From JADJWR01 sp964509545 (GTDB lineage Bacteria > Pseudomonadota > Gammaproteobacteria > Burkholderiales > Burkholderiaceae_F), in contig CAZDXQ010000029.1 of assembly GCA_964509545.1 (NCBI GenBank), positions 1-45,616 on the forward strand: a DNA stretch of 45,616 bases, in the 5' to 3' direction. The notes beneath the pieces were generated by a model. The model saw only the letters and a list, made by a program, of their open reading frames with translations, was not told the DNA's origin and made no database searches. Both the position numbers and the translations under genes were made by a program. Position 1 is the first letter of the stretch. Every line of letters starts with the position of its first letter. Below are positions 32,511 to 41,335 of the stretch, piece by piece.

Positions 32511-33815
32511 ATGGCCAGCGCCATTGCACCGGTACCGGTGCCGGCGGCAACGCTGCCGCGCCGTTCGCTCGCCGCGTATGCCGCCTTTGGCCTGCCGGTG
32601 ACGATGACTGCGCTGCCGATGAACATCCTGCTGCCGGACTTCTATGCCGGCACGACGGGCCTGGCGCTGACCACGATCGGCCTGGCGCTGCTGGCCACGC
32701 GGCTGCTCGACGCGGTCGTCGATCCCCTGCTCGGCAGCTGGGTGGATGCGCAGCGGCAGCGCGGCAGCAGCTTCTTGCCGATCCTTTTCGGCGCATTCCC
32801 GCTCGCCGCCGGCTTTGCCCTGCTGTTCAACCCGCGGCTGGCCGGCGGCGGCGATGCCGCCACCACCGTGTGGCTGTTCGCCACACTCGCCTGCGCCTAT
32901 CTCGGCTATTCGCTGGCGACCATCGCCTACCAGGCGTGGGGCGCGGAACTGGCGCACGACGATGCCGGTCGCGCCCGCGTCACTGCCAGCCGTGAAGGCG
33001 CGGGCCTGATCGGCGTGCTGATCGGCGGCACGGTGCCGACGGTGGCCGGCATGCCGACGCTGGTGGCGACCTTCATCGTGCTGCTTGCGCTCGGCCTGTG
33101 GCTACTCGGCGTCTTTGCGGCGCGGCCGGCGCGCGCCGGTGCGCGTCGCCTGCGCGGCAACCCCTTCACAGATTTCGTCGAGCCGCTGCGCAGCGCGCGC
33201 TTGCGCTGGCTGCTGGCGATTTTCGCGCTGAACGCGATCGCGCCGGCGATCACCGCCACCGTGTTCCAGTTCTTCGTCGCCGACCGGCTCGGCCTGGCGA
33301 ACTACACGGGCGCCTTCCTTGCGCTGTATTTCGTCGCCGGTGCGGCGAGCATGCCGCTGTGGATCCGGCTGGCGCGCGTCATGAACCTGCAGGCGATCTG
33401 GCTGGCGGGAATGGTCGCGGCGGTGGCCGCCTTCGTCTGGGCGTACGGGCTGGATGCCAGCCAGGGAACCGCGGCGCTGTACGGCTTCGCCGCTATCTGC
33501 GTGCTGTCCGGACTCGCCTTCGGCTCCGACCTGGCGCTGCCGCCGGCGCTGCTGGCGCGCGTGATCGACGCCAACGGCGACGGCGGCCGCCGCGAAGGCG
33601 TCTATTTCGGCTTGTGGAACTTCGTCAACAAACTGTGCCTCGCCACCGCCGGCGGCATCGCGCTGCCGATGCTCGAAACACTCGGCTATTCGCGCGGCGC
33701 GCAGGACGCGCAGGCGCTCGCGGCGCTGGCCTTTACCTACGCGGTGGTGCCCTGCGCGCTGAAACTCGTCGCCGCCGGCGCATTGTGGTTCGCCTGGTCG
33801 CGCGACAAATTCTGA
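32511..33815 (+). CDS. MFS transporter, GPH-like
   Basis: A 434-residue membrane protein with about 11-12 hydrophobic helices. The early LDAVVDPLLGSWVDAQRQRGS loop between helices 2 and 3 is the GPH (melibiose-type) version of the MFS motif, and AYQAWGAELAHDDAGRARV is the matching second loop. In this operon type the carrier is thought to move a lipid, sugar or metabolite linked to the modified membrane; the substrate is not known. I use ATG 32511 rather than the TTG at 32499 that overlaps the previous stop. It lies 8 nt after the chalcone isomerase-like gene. Confidence 0.88.
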   Translation: MASAIAPVPVPAATLPRRSLAAYAAFGLPVTMTALPMNILLPDFYAGTTGLALTTIGLALLATRLLDAVVDPLLGSWVDAQRQRGSSFLPILFGAFPLAAGFALLFNPRLAGGGDAATTVWLFATLACAYLGYSLATIAYQAWGAELAHDDAGRARVTASREGAGLIGVLIGGTVPTVAGMPTLVATFIVLLALGLWLLGVFAARPARAGARRLRGNPFTDFVEPLRSARLRWLLAIFALNAIAPAITATVFQFFVADRLGLANYTGAFLALYFVAGAASMPLWIRLARVMNLQAIWLAGMVAAVAAFVWAYGLDASQGTAALYGFAAICVLSGLAFGSDLALPPALLARVIDANGDGGRREGVYFGLWNFVNKLCLATAGGIALPMLETLGYSRGAQDAQALAALAFTYAVVPCALKLVAAGALWFAWSRDKF

Positions 33816-33826
33816 GCCACCGATCG

Positions 33827-34357
33827 ATGAGATTTCTCTTCGCTTTCCTTGCGCTGGCCATCCTCGCCGGCTGCTCTTCCGTGGATCCGCAGGTCTATGC
33901 GCGCGAAACGCCGCCGCTGGACCTGCGCCGCTATTTCGACGGCCAGGTCGAAGGGCACGGCCTGTTCATCAACAGATCCGGCGTGGCCGAACGTCGATTC
34001 GTCGTCCGCATCAAGGCGAGCTGGCAGGACGGCGTCGGCACGCTCGACGAGGACTTCGTCTGGTCCGACGGCAAGACCGAGAAGCGAGTCTGGACCCTGC
34101 GCCCGGTGGCCGGCGAGCCCGGCCGCTGGCGCGGCACCGCCGCCGACGTGGCCGGCGAAGCCACGGGAACCGTCGCCGGCAACGCGCTGAACTGGACCTA
34201 CACCTTCGCCCTGAAGACCGAAAGCGGCAGCACCTACCACATCGACTTCGACGACTGGATGTATCTGGTCGACGAGCAGGTGCTGCTGAACCGCGCCGTG
34301 ATGCGCTTCTGGGGCTTCAGGGTCGGCGAAGTGCTGATCTCGTTCCGCAGGCTCTGA
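33827..34357 (+). CDS. DUF3833 lipoprotein
   Basis: A 176-residue predicted lipoprotein. The signal MRFLFAFLALAILAGC has a lipobox with C16. The mature part matches DUF3833: LDLRRYFDGQVEGHGLFINR, then SWQDGVGTLDEDFVWSDG, WTYTFALKTESG and IDFDDWMYLVDEQVLLNR. Such proteins resemble lipocalin-like beta barrels and are constant members of this lipid operon. A +2 residue of Ser suggests outer membrane sorting. The ATG is 11 nt past the MFS stop. A longer open frame over the MFS 3' end is a shadow. Confidence 0.9.
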   Translation: MRFLFAFLALAILAGCSSVDPQVYARETPPLDLRRYFDGQVEGHGLFINRSGVAERRFVVRIKASWQDGVGTLDEDFVWSDGKTEKRVWTLRPVAGEPGRWRGTAADVAGEATGTVAGNALNWTYTFALKTESGSTYHIDFDDWMYLVDEQVLLNRAVMRFWGFRVGEVLISFRRL

Positions 34358-34367
34358 GGCCCCTGGC

Positions 34368-35141
34368 GTGCCGCTGAATCCGACAATCGGTTCGTGGGCC
34401 GGCCAGCGCGTCTGGGTCATCGGCGCCTCCTACGGCATCGGCGCGGCGATCGCGCAGCAACTGCTTGCCAGCGGCGCCCGCGTCGCGCTGTCGGCGCGCA
34501 GCGGCGACAAGCTGGCCAAGGTCGCCGGCAACGCCGCGCAGGCGCTGGTGCTGCCGCTCGATACGACGCGGCAGGCGCAGGCACACGAGGCGGCAGAGGC
34601 GATCGTCAAGGCCTGGGGCGGCATCGACCTGGCGTTGATCGTTGCCGGCACGCACGACGAGATGCGCGCGCAAAGCTGGAACCTGCAGCGGGCGCGGCGG
34701 CTGCTCGACGTCAACCTGCACGGCGTGCTCAACTGCGTCGACGCCGTGCTGCCGGCGCTGCTGGCGCAGGGCCGGGGCGGCATCGGCATCGTCTCCTCGG
34801 TCGCCGGCTACGTCGGCCTGCCGCGTTCGCTGATCTACGGGCCGAGCAAGGCGGCACTGATCAACTTCGCCGAGTCGCTGTACGGCGATCTCAATCCGCA
34901 CGGCATCGGCGTGTACCTGGTCAATCCCGGCTTCGTCGACACGCCGCTGACGCAGAAGAACGACTTCCGCATGCCGGCGCTGATCTCGGCCGAGCAGGCG
35001 GCGCGGGCGACGCTCGACGGCATCGCCGCCGGGCACTTCGAGATCCATTATCCGAAGCGCTTCACGCTGTGGCTGAAGCTGCTGCGCCTGCTGCCGTACC
35101 GGCTGCAGTTCGCCGCCGTGCGCCGCATGACCGGAACCTGA
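34368..35141 (+). CDS. short-chain dehydrogenase/reductase (lipid operon)
   Basis: A 257-residue SDR with GASYGIG (19-25), VAGTH replacing the usual NNAG, a catalytic serine in VSSVAGYVGLP, Tyr and Lys in IYGPSKAAL, and NPGFVDTPLT. Its basic and hydrophobic C terminus (RFTLWLKLLRLLPYRLQF) suggests membrane association. The start is GTG 34368 with GAGG 8 nt upstream. By eye it is a paralogue of the SDR at 41336-42103, which shares the PLTxKN...RMP and LLRLLP segments. It likely reduces or oxidises a lipid intermediate made by its neighbours. Confidence 0.88.
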   Translation: MPLNPTIGSWAGQRVWVIGASYGIGAAIAQQLLASGARVALSARSGDKLAKVAGNAAQALVLPLDTTRQAQAHEAAEAIVKAWGGIDLALIVAGTHDEMRAQSWNLQRARRLLDVNLHGVLNCVDAVLPALLAQGRGGIGIVSSVAGYVGLPRSLIYGPSKAALINFAESLYGDLNPHGIGVYLVNPGFVDTPLTQKNDFRMPALISAEQAARATLDGIAAGHFEIHYPKRFTLWLKLLRLLPYRLQFAAVRRMTGT

Positions 35142-35144
35142 ACG

Positions 35145-35567
35145 ATGGATCCGCGCGTCATCCGCGTGAAGCAGTTCTTCGAGTCGCTGACGCCGGCCGA
35201 TGTGACGCGGCTGGCCGAGATCTACGCGCCGCAGGCGTATTTCAAGGATCCGTTCAACGAGGTGCGCGGCACCGTGGCCATTGGCGACATCTTTGCCCAT
35301 ATGTTCGTGCAGGTCGACTCGCCGCGCTTTCTCGTCCGCGACGTCGTGGTCCAGGGCGACGATGCCTTCCTGACCTGGGACTTCGTGTTCCGCTTCCGGC
35401 GCGGCGGGGCCGAGCAACTGATCCGTGGCGCCAGCCACCTGAAGTTCGACGCCGACGGCCGCGTCGGTTACCACCGCGACTACTGGGACGCGGCCGAGGA
35501 GCTGTATGAGAAACTTCCGCTGCTGGGAGGACTGATGCGGCTGCTCAAGCGGCAGGCCGCACGCTGA
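35145..35567 (+). CDS. NTF2-like (SnoaL-type) protein
   Basis: A 140-residue protein with the NTF2 cone fold pattern: an N-terminal helix VKQFFESLTPADVTRLAEIY, the YFKDPFNEVRGTVAIGDIF loop and long strands FLTWDFVFRF and HLKFDADGRVGYHRDYWD. A related nuclear transport factor 2 protein ends this operon in other proteobacteria. It may be a small isomerase or a binding partner of the SDR that starts 3 nt upstream. No catalytic pair can be assigned with confidence. Confidence 0.85.
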   Translation: MDPRVIRVKQFFESLTPADVTRLAEIYAPQAYFKDPFNEVRGTVAIGDIFAHMFVQVDSPRFLVRDVVVQGDDAFLTWDFVFRFRRGGAEQLIRGASHLKFDADGRVGYHRDYWDAAEELYEKLPLLGGLMRLLKRQAAR

Positions 35568-35582
35568 GACGGGGTCGTCGCC

Positions 35583-36437
35583 ATGAACATGCTGTACCCG
35601 GAACTGTTCAAGTCGCTGGAATCCGTGCGCTGGAACATGGACCGCGACGTGCCCTGGGACCAGTTCGACGCCAGCCGCCTGTCCGACGAGCAGGCGCGCA
35701 CGGTGAAGATGAACGCGATCACCGAGTGGTCGGCACTGCCGGCCACCGAAATGTTCCTGCGCGACAACCGGCACGACTCCGATTTCTCGGCCTTCATGAG
35801 CGTCTGGTTCTACGAGGAGCAGAAGCACGCGCTGGTGCTGATGGAGTACCTGAAGCGCTTCCGCCCCGACCTGGCACCGACGCCCGAAGAGCTGCACGCG
35901 GTGCGCTTCGAGTTCGACCCGGCACCGGCGCTGGAGACGCTGACGCTGCACTTCTGCGGCGAAATCCGCCTCAATCACTGGTACCGCCGTGCCGCCGAGT
36001 GGCACACCGAGCCGGTGATCAGGCACATCTACAAGCTGCTCAGCCAGGACGAGGCGCGGCACGGCGGCGCCTACCTGCGCTACATGAAGAAATACCTGGC
36101 CGAGCTCGGCGACACCGCGCGCGCCGCCTTCGCCAAGGTCGGCGTGCTGATGGCGTCGGCGCGGCGCACGGCGCAGGCGCTGCACCCGACCAACCTGCAC
36201 GTGAACAAGGCGCTGTTTCCCAACGACACCGTGCAGTCGCGGCTGCCAGATCCGGCCTGGCTGGAGCGCTGGCTCGACGCGCAGATCAAGTTCGACGATG
36301 TCTGGGAATCGAAGGTCGTCGAACGCATCCTGCACAACATGAGCCTGCTGTTCGAGCGCACGTTCGGCTCTGTGCAGGAACTGAACCGGTACCGGAAGGA
36401 AGTCTCGGCGCGGCTGGCCGGCGCCGCGCCCGCTTAA
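35583..36437 (+). CDS. ferritin-like di-iron protein, acyl-desaturase-related
   Basis: A 284-residue helical protein with a full set of di-iron ligands: E48 (ITEW), E78/E79-x-x-H82 (FYEEQKHA), E127 (CGEIRLN) and D156-E157-x-x-H160 (QDEARHGG). Spacing resembles acyl-ACP desaturases and other ferritin-like oxygen-activating enzymes. It starts 15 nt after the NTF2-like gene and is followed 6 nt later by an asparaginase. In a fatty-acid operon an O2-using desaturase or oxygenase is reasonable, and it could supply the desaturation or oxygen step. That role is a hypothesis. Confidence 0.85.
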   Translation: MNMLYPELFKSLESVRWNMDRDVPWDQFDASRLSDEQARTVKMNAITEWSALPATEMFLRDNRHDSDFSAFMSVWFYEEQKHALVLMEYLKRFRPDLAPTPEELHAVRFEFDPAPALETLTLHFCGEIRLNHWYRRAAEWHTEPVIRHIYKLLSQDEARHGGAYLRYMKKYLAELGDTARAAFAKVGVLMASARRTAQALHPTNLHVNKALFPNDTVQSRLPDPAWLERWLDAQIKFDDVWESKVVERILHNMSLLFERTFGSVQELNRYRKEVSARLAGAAPA

Positions 36438-36443
36438 GCGTTT

Positions 36444-37445
36444 ATGCCGCAGGCACCCGCGCACGTCCCTCTGGTCCGCACCACCCGCGGCGGTTTTCCC
36501 GAGTGCGTTCACCTCGGCTCGATCGCCGTCGTCGATGAGAAGGGCAGCCTCATCGCCGGCGTCGGCGACGCGCACGGGCTGAACTTCACCCGCTCGGCGC
36601 TGAAGCCGCTGCAGGCGCTCGGTTTCGTCGAGGACGGCGGCATGGACCGCTTCGGCTTCGACTCGCAGATGCTGGCGCTGATGTGCGCCAGCCACGGCGG
36701 CGAGCCGGTGCACGTGCGCATCGCGCAGCGCATCCTCGAGCGGATCGGCGCGCGCGAATCCGATCTGCACTGCGGCTGCCATCCGCCAAGCTTCTACACG
36801 CATACCGACACGTCGATTCCGCCGGGCATGCGCTTCAACCAGCTGCACCACAACTGCTCCGGCAAGCACGGCGGCTTTCTCGCCTTCTGCCGCATGCACG
36901 GGCAGCCGTTTGCCGGCTACCTCGACCCCGATTCGCCGCTGCAGCGGCGCGTGCGCGCCAGCGTCGAACGCTTTGCCGGCCGGAGCGACCTGCCGATGGG
37001 CATCGACGGCTGCAGCGCGCCGAATTTCGCCATGCCCCTGTCGAGCCTGGCGCATGCGTTCTGCCGCCTCGCCCAGGGCGAAACACCGGAGCTGGCCGCG
37101 CTCGCCTACGCGATGAAGCGGCACCCGGATCTCGTCTCCGGCACCGCGCGCAGCGACCTGATGCTGATGACCACCGGCGGCGGCGACTGGGTCAGCAAGG
37201 TTGGCGCCGAAGGCGTGCAGGCGATCGGCGTGCGGGCGCAGGGCATCGGCATCGCGATCCGCGTGGCCGACGGCAACCGGCGCGCACTGCAGGTGGCCAC
37301 GGTCGCCGTGTTGCAGCAGCTCGGCCTGCTGGGCAACCCGGCGGCCACGCCGCTGGCGAAGATGGACCAGCGCGTAATCCGCAATTACCGCGGCCTGGAG
37401 GTCGGCGCCGTCGAGCCGTTATTCGGCCTGCCGCGCCTGGCCTGA
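36444..37445 (+). CDS. L-asparaginase, Rhizobium etli type II (ReAV-like)
   Basis: A 333-residue enzyme of the serine-lysine asparaginase family, unrelated to classical bacterial asparaginases. It hydrolyses Asn to Asp and ammonia. The catalytic SxxK is S51-ALK54, the second serine is S83 in CASHGGE, and C138 and K141 in NCSGKHGG match the zinc or activity site. All lie 3 residues after the positions I recall for ReAV (48, 51, 80, 135, 138). It is the last gene of the long plus-strand run, and its stop faces the VOC gene stop 7 nt away. Why an asparaginase ends a lipid operon is unclear. Confidence 0.92.
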   Translation: MPQAPAHVPLVRTTRGGFPECVHLGSIAVVDEKGSLIAGVGDAHGLNFTRSALKPLQALGFVEDGGMDRFGFDSQMLALMCASHGGEPVHVRIAQRILERIGARESDLHCGCHPPSFYTHTDTSIPPGMRFNQLHHNCSGKHGGFLAFCRMHGQPFAGYLDPDSPLQRRVRASVERFAGRSDLPMGIDGCSAPNFAMPLSSLAHAFCRLAQGETPELAALAYAMKRHPDLVSGTARSDLMLMTTGGGDWVSKVGAEGVQAIGVRAQGIGIAIRVADGNRRALQVATVAVLQQLGLLGNPAATPLAKMDQRVIRNYRGLEVGAVEPLFGLPRLA

Positions 37446-37452
37446 GCCGCGC

Positions 37453-38085
37453 TCAGCGCAGTTCGAGCGCGCCGCCCGGCGTGCCGATGCGCGCGGCGAG
37501 CGCCGCCGCGCCCTCCTGCAGCCGCACCGGCCCTTCGACCTGCAGCGCGCCGAACAGCGCCTGCAGCCGCGCCGCCTGCGGATGCCACAACTGCAGTTCC
37601 TGCAGGGCGCAGCCACGGTCCTCGAGCCCGTCGCAGGGATGCGCTTTGCCGTCCCATTGGATCAGCGCCGGCTGCACGCCGTCTTGCGCGAGGCCGCCGT
37701 CGGCCGGCACCGTGATACGCCACGACAATGCGCCGCGGCTGGCGGCGATTACTTCGGCTAGGCCGGCATCCAGCGCGGCCGCAGCGCTGACGTTGCTGCA
37801 CGAGGCGACCCAGGTCAGCAGGAACGGTCCGCCGGCCAAACGCGCGCGCACCGCAACCGTGTCGAGCCCGAACCAGCGTGGCCGCAGTGCCGCACCCTGC
37901 GGATCGATCGCGATCAGTTCGAGGTAAACGCGCGGCCCGAGCTTCAGCAGCCGGTTGTGCGTGCCCATCAGCAGGTGCCGTCCGCCGGCCTGCGAGGCCA
38001 CGCCCAGGCGCGCCTGCAGCCACGCATCGCCCTGCGCAAGGTCGGCGCAGGCAACAACCAGATGGTCGATCGCGCAGCGGATCAT
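37453..38085 (-). CDS. VOC/glyoxalase-like domain protein
   Basis: A 210-residue soluble protein beginning IDHLVVACADLAQGDAWLQ, the classic first strand and helix of a glyoxalase-like (PF13468-type) VOC fold, then HNRLLKLGPRVYLELIAIDP. Members bind a metal and act on varied small molecules; no substrate can be given. ATG 38085 is chosen over an upstream start that would add 25 residues reading into the argS promoter. It is divergent from argS, with about 77 nt between starts, and convergent with the asparaginase. Confidence 0.82.
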   Translation of the reverse strand: MIRCAIDHLVVACADLAQGDAWLQARLGVASQAGGRHLLMGTHNRLLKLGPRVYLELIAIDPQGAALRPRWFGLDTVAVRARLAGGPFLLTWVASCSNVSAAAALDAGLAEVIAASRGALSWRITVPADGGLAQDGVQPALIQWDGKAHPCDGLEDRGCALQELQLWHPQAARLQALFGALQVEGPVRLQEGAAALAARIGTPGGALELR

Positions 38086-38162
38086 GCCGGTCAGTGTAGA
38101 ACCGGCTGCGCGGCAGGCCCCGCTAAACTTCGCCCCTTTTCCGCAGTCGCCCCGCGGCACCC

Positions 38163-39878
38163 ATGCTTGCAGAACACCGGCTAAAGGTCGTTTCGCTGAT
38201 CGAACAGGCGCTCGCCGGCCTCGGCATCGGCGGCGTGCCGGTACTGCTGGAACGGCCCAAGGTCGAAGCGCACGGCGACCTGGCCTGCACCGTGGCGCTG
38301 CAGGTGTCCAAAGCCCTGAAGAAGAACCCGCGCGAGGTCGCGACGGCCATCGCCGATGCGCTGCGGGTGAACCCTGCGGCGAGCGGCCTGATCGACGCCG
38401 TCGAGATCGCAGGTCCCGGGTTCATCAACCTGCGCATCGCGCCCGCGGCCAAGCAGGCTGTCGTGCATGAAGTGCTGCGCGAGCGGGACTGCTTCGGCAG
38501 TTCCACCGCCGGCGGCGGACACAAGGTGATGGTCGAGTTCGTCTCGGCCAACCCGACGGGGCCGCTGCATCTCGGCCATGCCCGGCAGGCCGCCATCGGC
38601 GATACGCTGGCGGCGCTGCTGGCCGCGCAGGGCTGGGCCGTGACGCGCGAGTTCTACTACAACGACGCCGGCGTGCAGATCCAGAACCTGGCGCTTTCGG
38701 TGCAGGCGCGGGCGAAGGAACTTGCCGGCGAGGCGGTCGAGTTCCCGGAAGCAGGCTATCGCGGCGAGTACATCGTCGATATCGCCCGCGAGTTCCTCGA
38801 CCGCCGCACGCAGACCGCACGCGACGGCACGCCCGTGGCAGCCAGCGGCAACGTCGACGATCTGGAGAACATCCGCCGCTTCGCCGTCGCCTATCTGCGC
38901 CATGAGCAGGACATGGATCTGGCGGCGCTCGGGGTCCGCTTCGACCACTTCTACCTCGAGTCGTCGCTGTATGCCGACGGCCGGGTCGAGGCCGCGGTCA
39001 AGGCGATGGTCGATTCGGGAATGACCTTCGAGGCCGAAGGCGCGCTGTGGCTGCGCACCACCGAGATCGAGGGCAGCGGCGACGACAAGGACCGCGTCAT
39101 GCGCAAGTCCGACGGCACCTATACCTACTTCGTGCCCGACGTCGCCTATCACCTGGCCAAGTTCGAACGCGGCTTCGCCAAGGTCATCAACATCCAGGGC
39201 TCGGATCATCACGGCACCGTGGCGCGCGTGCGAGCCGGAGTGCAGGCGGCGGCGAAAAGCCTGGGCCTGCCGATTCCGCGCGGCTACCCCGACTACCTGA
39301 TCCACAAGATGGTGCGGGTGATGCGGGCCGGCTGCGAAGTCAAGATGTCCAAGCGCGCCGGCAGCTACGTGACGCTGCGCGACCTGCTCGACTGGGTCGG
39401 CCGCGACGCGACGCGTTTCTTCCTTGCTTCGCGCAAGCCCGATACCGAGTTCGTCTTCGACGTCGACCTGGCGCTGTCGCAAAGCGAGGACAACCCCGTC
39501 TACTACGTGCAGTACGCGCATGCCCGCATCTGCTCGGTGCTGGCGCAGGCCAACGCGGCGGGCGTGGCCCTCGACGAAGCATCGGCGCTGCAGCGCGACC
39601 TTTCGCCGCTCACCGGAGCGCGCGAACTGGCGCTCGCCGGCCGGCTGGCGCTGTATCCGCAGGTGCTGCGCGAGGCGGCCGATGAACTGGCGCCGCACCA
39701 GATTGCCTTCTACCTGAAGGATCTCGCGGCCGACTTTCACGCCTTCTACAATGCCGAGCGGGTGCTGGTCGATGCGGCCGCGCAGCGCGACGCGCGGCTG
39801 GCGCTGCTGCTGGCCACGCGCCAGGTCCTGCGCAACGCCCTTGCTCTGCTGGGCGTGTCTGCGCCGGAGCGGATGTAG
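38163..39878 (+). CDS. argS: arginyl-tRNA synthetase
   Basis: ArgS charges tRNA-Arg. The 571 residues show the N-terminal tRNA-recognition domain (Add-1, about 1-110) and the class I motif HLGH at 136-139 in NPTGPLHLGHARQA. KMSK is at 394-397 in KMSKRAGSYVTLRDLL, and the anticodon-binding helices include EDNPVYYVQYAHARI. The length is normal. It is a housekeeping gene and a useful phylogenetic marker for placing this organism. The SPOR gene follows on the same strand. Confidence 0.97.
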   Translation: MLAEHRLKVVSLIEQALAGLGIGGVPVLLERPKVEAHGDLACTVALQVSKALKKNPREVATAIADALRVNPAASGLIDAVEIAGPGFINLRIAPAAKQAVVHEVLRERDCFGSSTAGGGHKVMVEFVSANPTGPLHLGHARQAAIGDTLAALLAAQGWAVTREFYYNDAGVQIQNLALSVQARAKELAGEAVEFPEAGYRGEYIVDIAREFLDRRTQTARDGTPVAASGNVDDLENIRRFAVAYLRHEQDMDLAALGVRFDHFYLESSLYADGRVEAAVKAMVDSGMTFEAEGALWLRTTEIEGSGDDKDRVMRKSDGTYTYFVPDVAYHLAKFERGFAKVINIQGSDHHGTVARVRAGVQAAAKSLGLPIPRGYPDYLIHKMVRVMRAGCEVKMSKRAGSYVTLRDLLDWVGRDATRFFLASRKPDTEFVFDVDLALSQSEDNPVYYVQYAHARICSVLAQANAAGVALDEASALQRDLSPLTGARELALAGRLALYPQVLREAADELAPHQIAFYLKDLAADFHAFYNAERVLVDAAAQRDARLALLLATRQVLRNALALLGVSAPERM

Positions 39879-39937
39879 CCTGCCGGGCATCGATGCCGAG
39901 ACCTGAAGCCGGAGCGAACCCCGGAGTGACGCGAAAA

Positions 39938-40525
39938 ATGTGGATCGGAGCAAAGCGCCAGCGCGGCGGCATGCTGCTCGGCTTCATCATCGGGCTGGTC
40001 GTCGGCCTGGCGATTGCCGTGGGCGTGGCGCTGTACATCAGCAACGCGCCGCTGCCGTTCGTGACCAAGGTCCGGCCGCCCTCGACGAATGCAACGCCGC
40101 CGACAGGCACGGCCCTGCCCGACCCGAACAAGTCGTTCAACACCAGTCCTGCCGCGCCGGCGCCGGTTCCGGCGCCGCCGACGGCGACCGCACCGCCGGC
40201 CACGGCGCCTGGCGCTGCGCCCGAGAAGTCCGCGGCCACCGCACCGGCTACGCCGGCAGCACCGGCAGCGCCGGCCGAGGCGGCGGCCGAGGGTTCGCGC
40301 TTCCTGCTGCAGGCCGGCGCCTTCAAGTCCCCCGAGGACGCAGACGGCATGCGCGCGCGACTGGCGATGATCGGGCTGGATGCCCGCATCTTCCCGATCG
40401 AGCAGGGCGGGAAGACGCTGTATCGCGTGCGCCTCGGACCTTACGGACAGCTCGACGACGTCAACCGCGTGCGCAAACTGCTGGCCGACAATGCCATCGA
40501 GGCCCAGATCGTCCGCCTGCGTTGA
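39938..40525 (+). CDS. SPOR domain protein
   Basis: A 195-residue inner-membrane protein with one N-terminal helix (GFIIGLVVGLAIAVGVALYI), a Pro/Ala-rich periplasmic linker and a C-terminal SPOR domain. SPOR binds denuded glycan strands at the division septum: FLLQAGAFKSPEDADGMRARL ... GKTLYRVRLGPYGQLDD. I choose ATG 39938, which has GGAGTGA 8 nt upstream, over ATG 39893. It follows argS and precedes dsbA, a common betaproteobacterial order. Confidence 0.9.
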   Translation: MWIGAKRQRGGMLLGFIIGLVVGLAIAVGVALYISNAPLPFVTKVRPPSTNATPPTGTALPDPNKSFNTSPAAPAPVPAPPTATAPPATAPGAAPEKSAATAPATPAAPAAPAEAAAEGSRFLLQAGAFKSPEDADGMRARLAMIGLDARIFPIEQGGKTLYRVRLGPYGQLDDVNRVRKLLADNAIEAQIVRLR

Positions 40526-40642
40526 TGCTGGGCCGTGCGTCGCACCGGCGGAACCGTCAGCCGCCGCAGCGGTCCCTGCGTTATTACGCCGTGGCTGCGC
40601 GCCGTCGGCCATCTGATGATCCCTCACGACAAGGAAGCTGAC

Positions 40643-41290
40643 ATGGATGTACCCCGTCGCCGTTTCGTCATCGCTGCCAGCCTGGCGCCGGTGATCCCGA
40701 TCGCGCACGCGCAGCCGAAGACGCCGGTTGCCGGCACCGACTACCGGGAAGTGAAACCGCCGCAACCGGTCGAAACCGGCAACAAGATCGAAGTGCTCGA
40801 GTTCTTCTGGTACGGCTGTCCGCACTGCGCGAGCTTCGAGCCGGACCTGGAGACCTGGCGCAAGAAGCTCGCCGCCGATGTCGAATACCGCCGCCTGCCG
40901 GTGGCCTTCGATGCAGGGCGAACCAACCATACAAAGATCTATTACGCGCTGGAGCAGGTGAAGCGCGTCGACGATCTGCACCGCAAGGTCTTCGCCGTCA
41001 TGCACGGCCAGCGCAAGCCGATGCTCGATCCGAACGAGATCGCCGACTTCATGGCCGCCAACGGCATCGACCGCAAGGCCTGGCTCGATGCCTTCAACTC
41101 GTTCTCCGTGGCCACGCGGAGCAGCCGCGCGGCGCAGGTCTGGGCCGCCTACAAGCTCGACGGCACGCCGTCGGTCGCCATCGACGGCCGATACATGACC
41201 GCACCGTCGATGGTCGGCAGCCGCGCGCAGGCGCTGGTGGTGATGGACTACCTGATCGAACTCGCCCGACGCGAACGCGGCAAGAAGTAG
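40643..41290 (+). CDS. dsbA: thiol:disulfide interchange protein DsbA
   Basis: DsbA introduces disulfide bonds into exported proteins. The 215-residue precursor has a signal peptide (VPRRRFVIAASLAPVIPIAHA), the active site C59-P-H-C62 in FFWYGCPHCASFEPD and the cis-proline loop LDGTPSVAID. AAGGAAG precedes ATG 40643; the longer open frame upstream is not used. It can serve the disulfides of the minor pilins encoded in this window and of other secreted proteins. Confidence 0.95.
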   Translation: MDVPRRRFVIAASLAPVIPIAHAQPKTPVAGTDYREVKPPQPVETGNKIEVLEFFWYGCPHCASFEPDLETWRKKLAADVEYRRLPVAFDAGRTNHTKIYYALEQVKRVDDLHRKVFAVMHGQRKPMLDPNEIADFMAANGIDRKAWLDAFNSFSVATRSSRAAQVWAAYKLDGTPSVAIDGRYMTAPSMVGSRAQALVVMDYLIELARRERGKK

Positions 41291-41295
41291 AAAAT

Positions 41296-41327
41296 CGGGG
41301 TCAGAGTCGAATTTCCCGCCGACCCCG
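41296..41327. repeat. hairpin/REP-like fragment after dsbA
   Basis: CGGGGTC (41296-41302) and GACCCCG (41321-41327) make a 7-bp stem. The left part, AAAATCGGGGTCAGAGTCGA, matches a short extragenic repeat that I recall from many proteobacterial genomes. It fills the 45-nt gap before the SDR gene and may end dsbA transcription. Confidence 0.5.
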
Positions 41328-41335
41328 CCGCTGCG

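Noticed and set aside
34317..37124. 935-residue minus-strand open frame opposite the SDR, NTF2, ferritin-like and asparaginase genes
   Set aside because: It covers four real plus-strand genes in antisense and has no recognisable domain.
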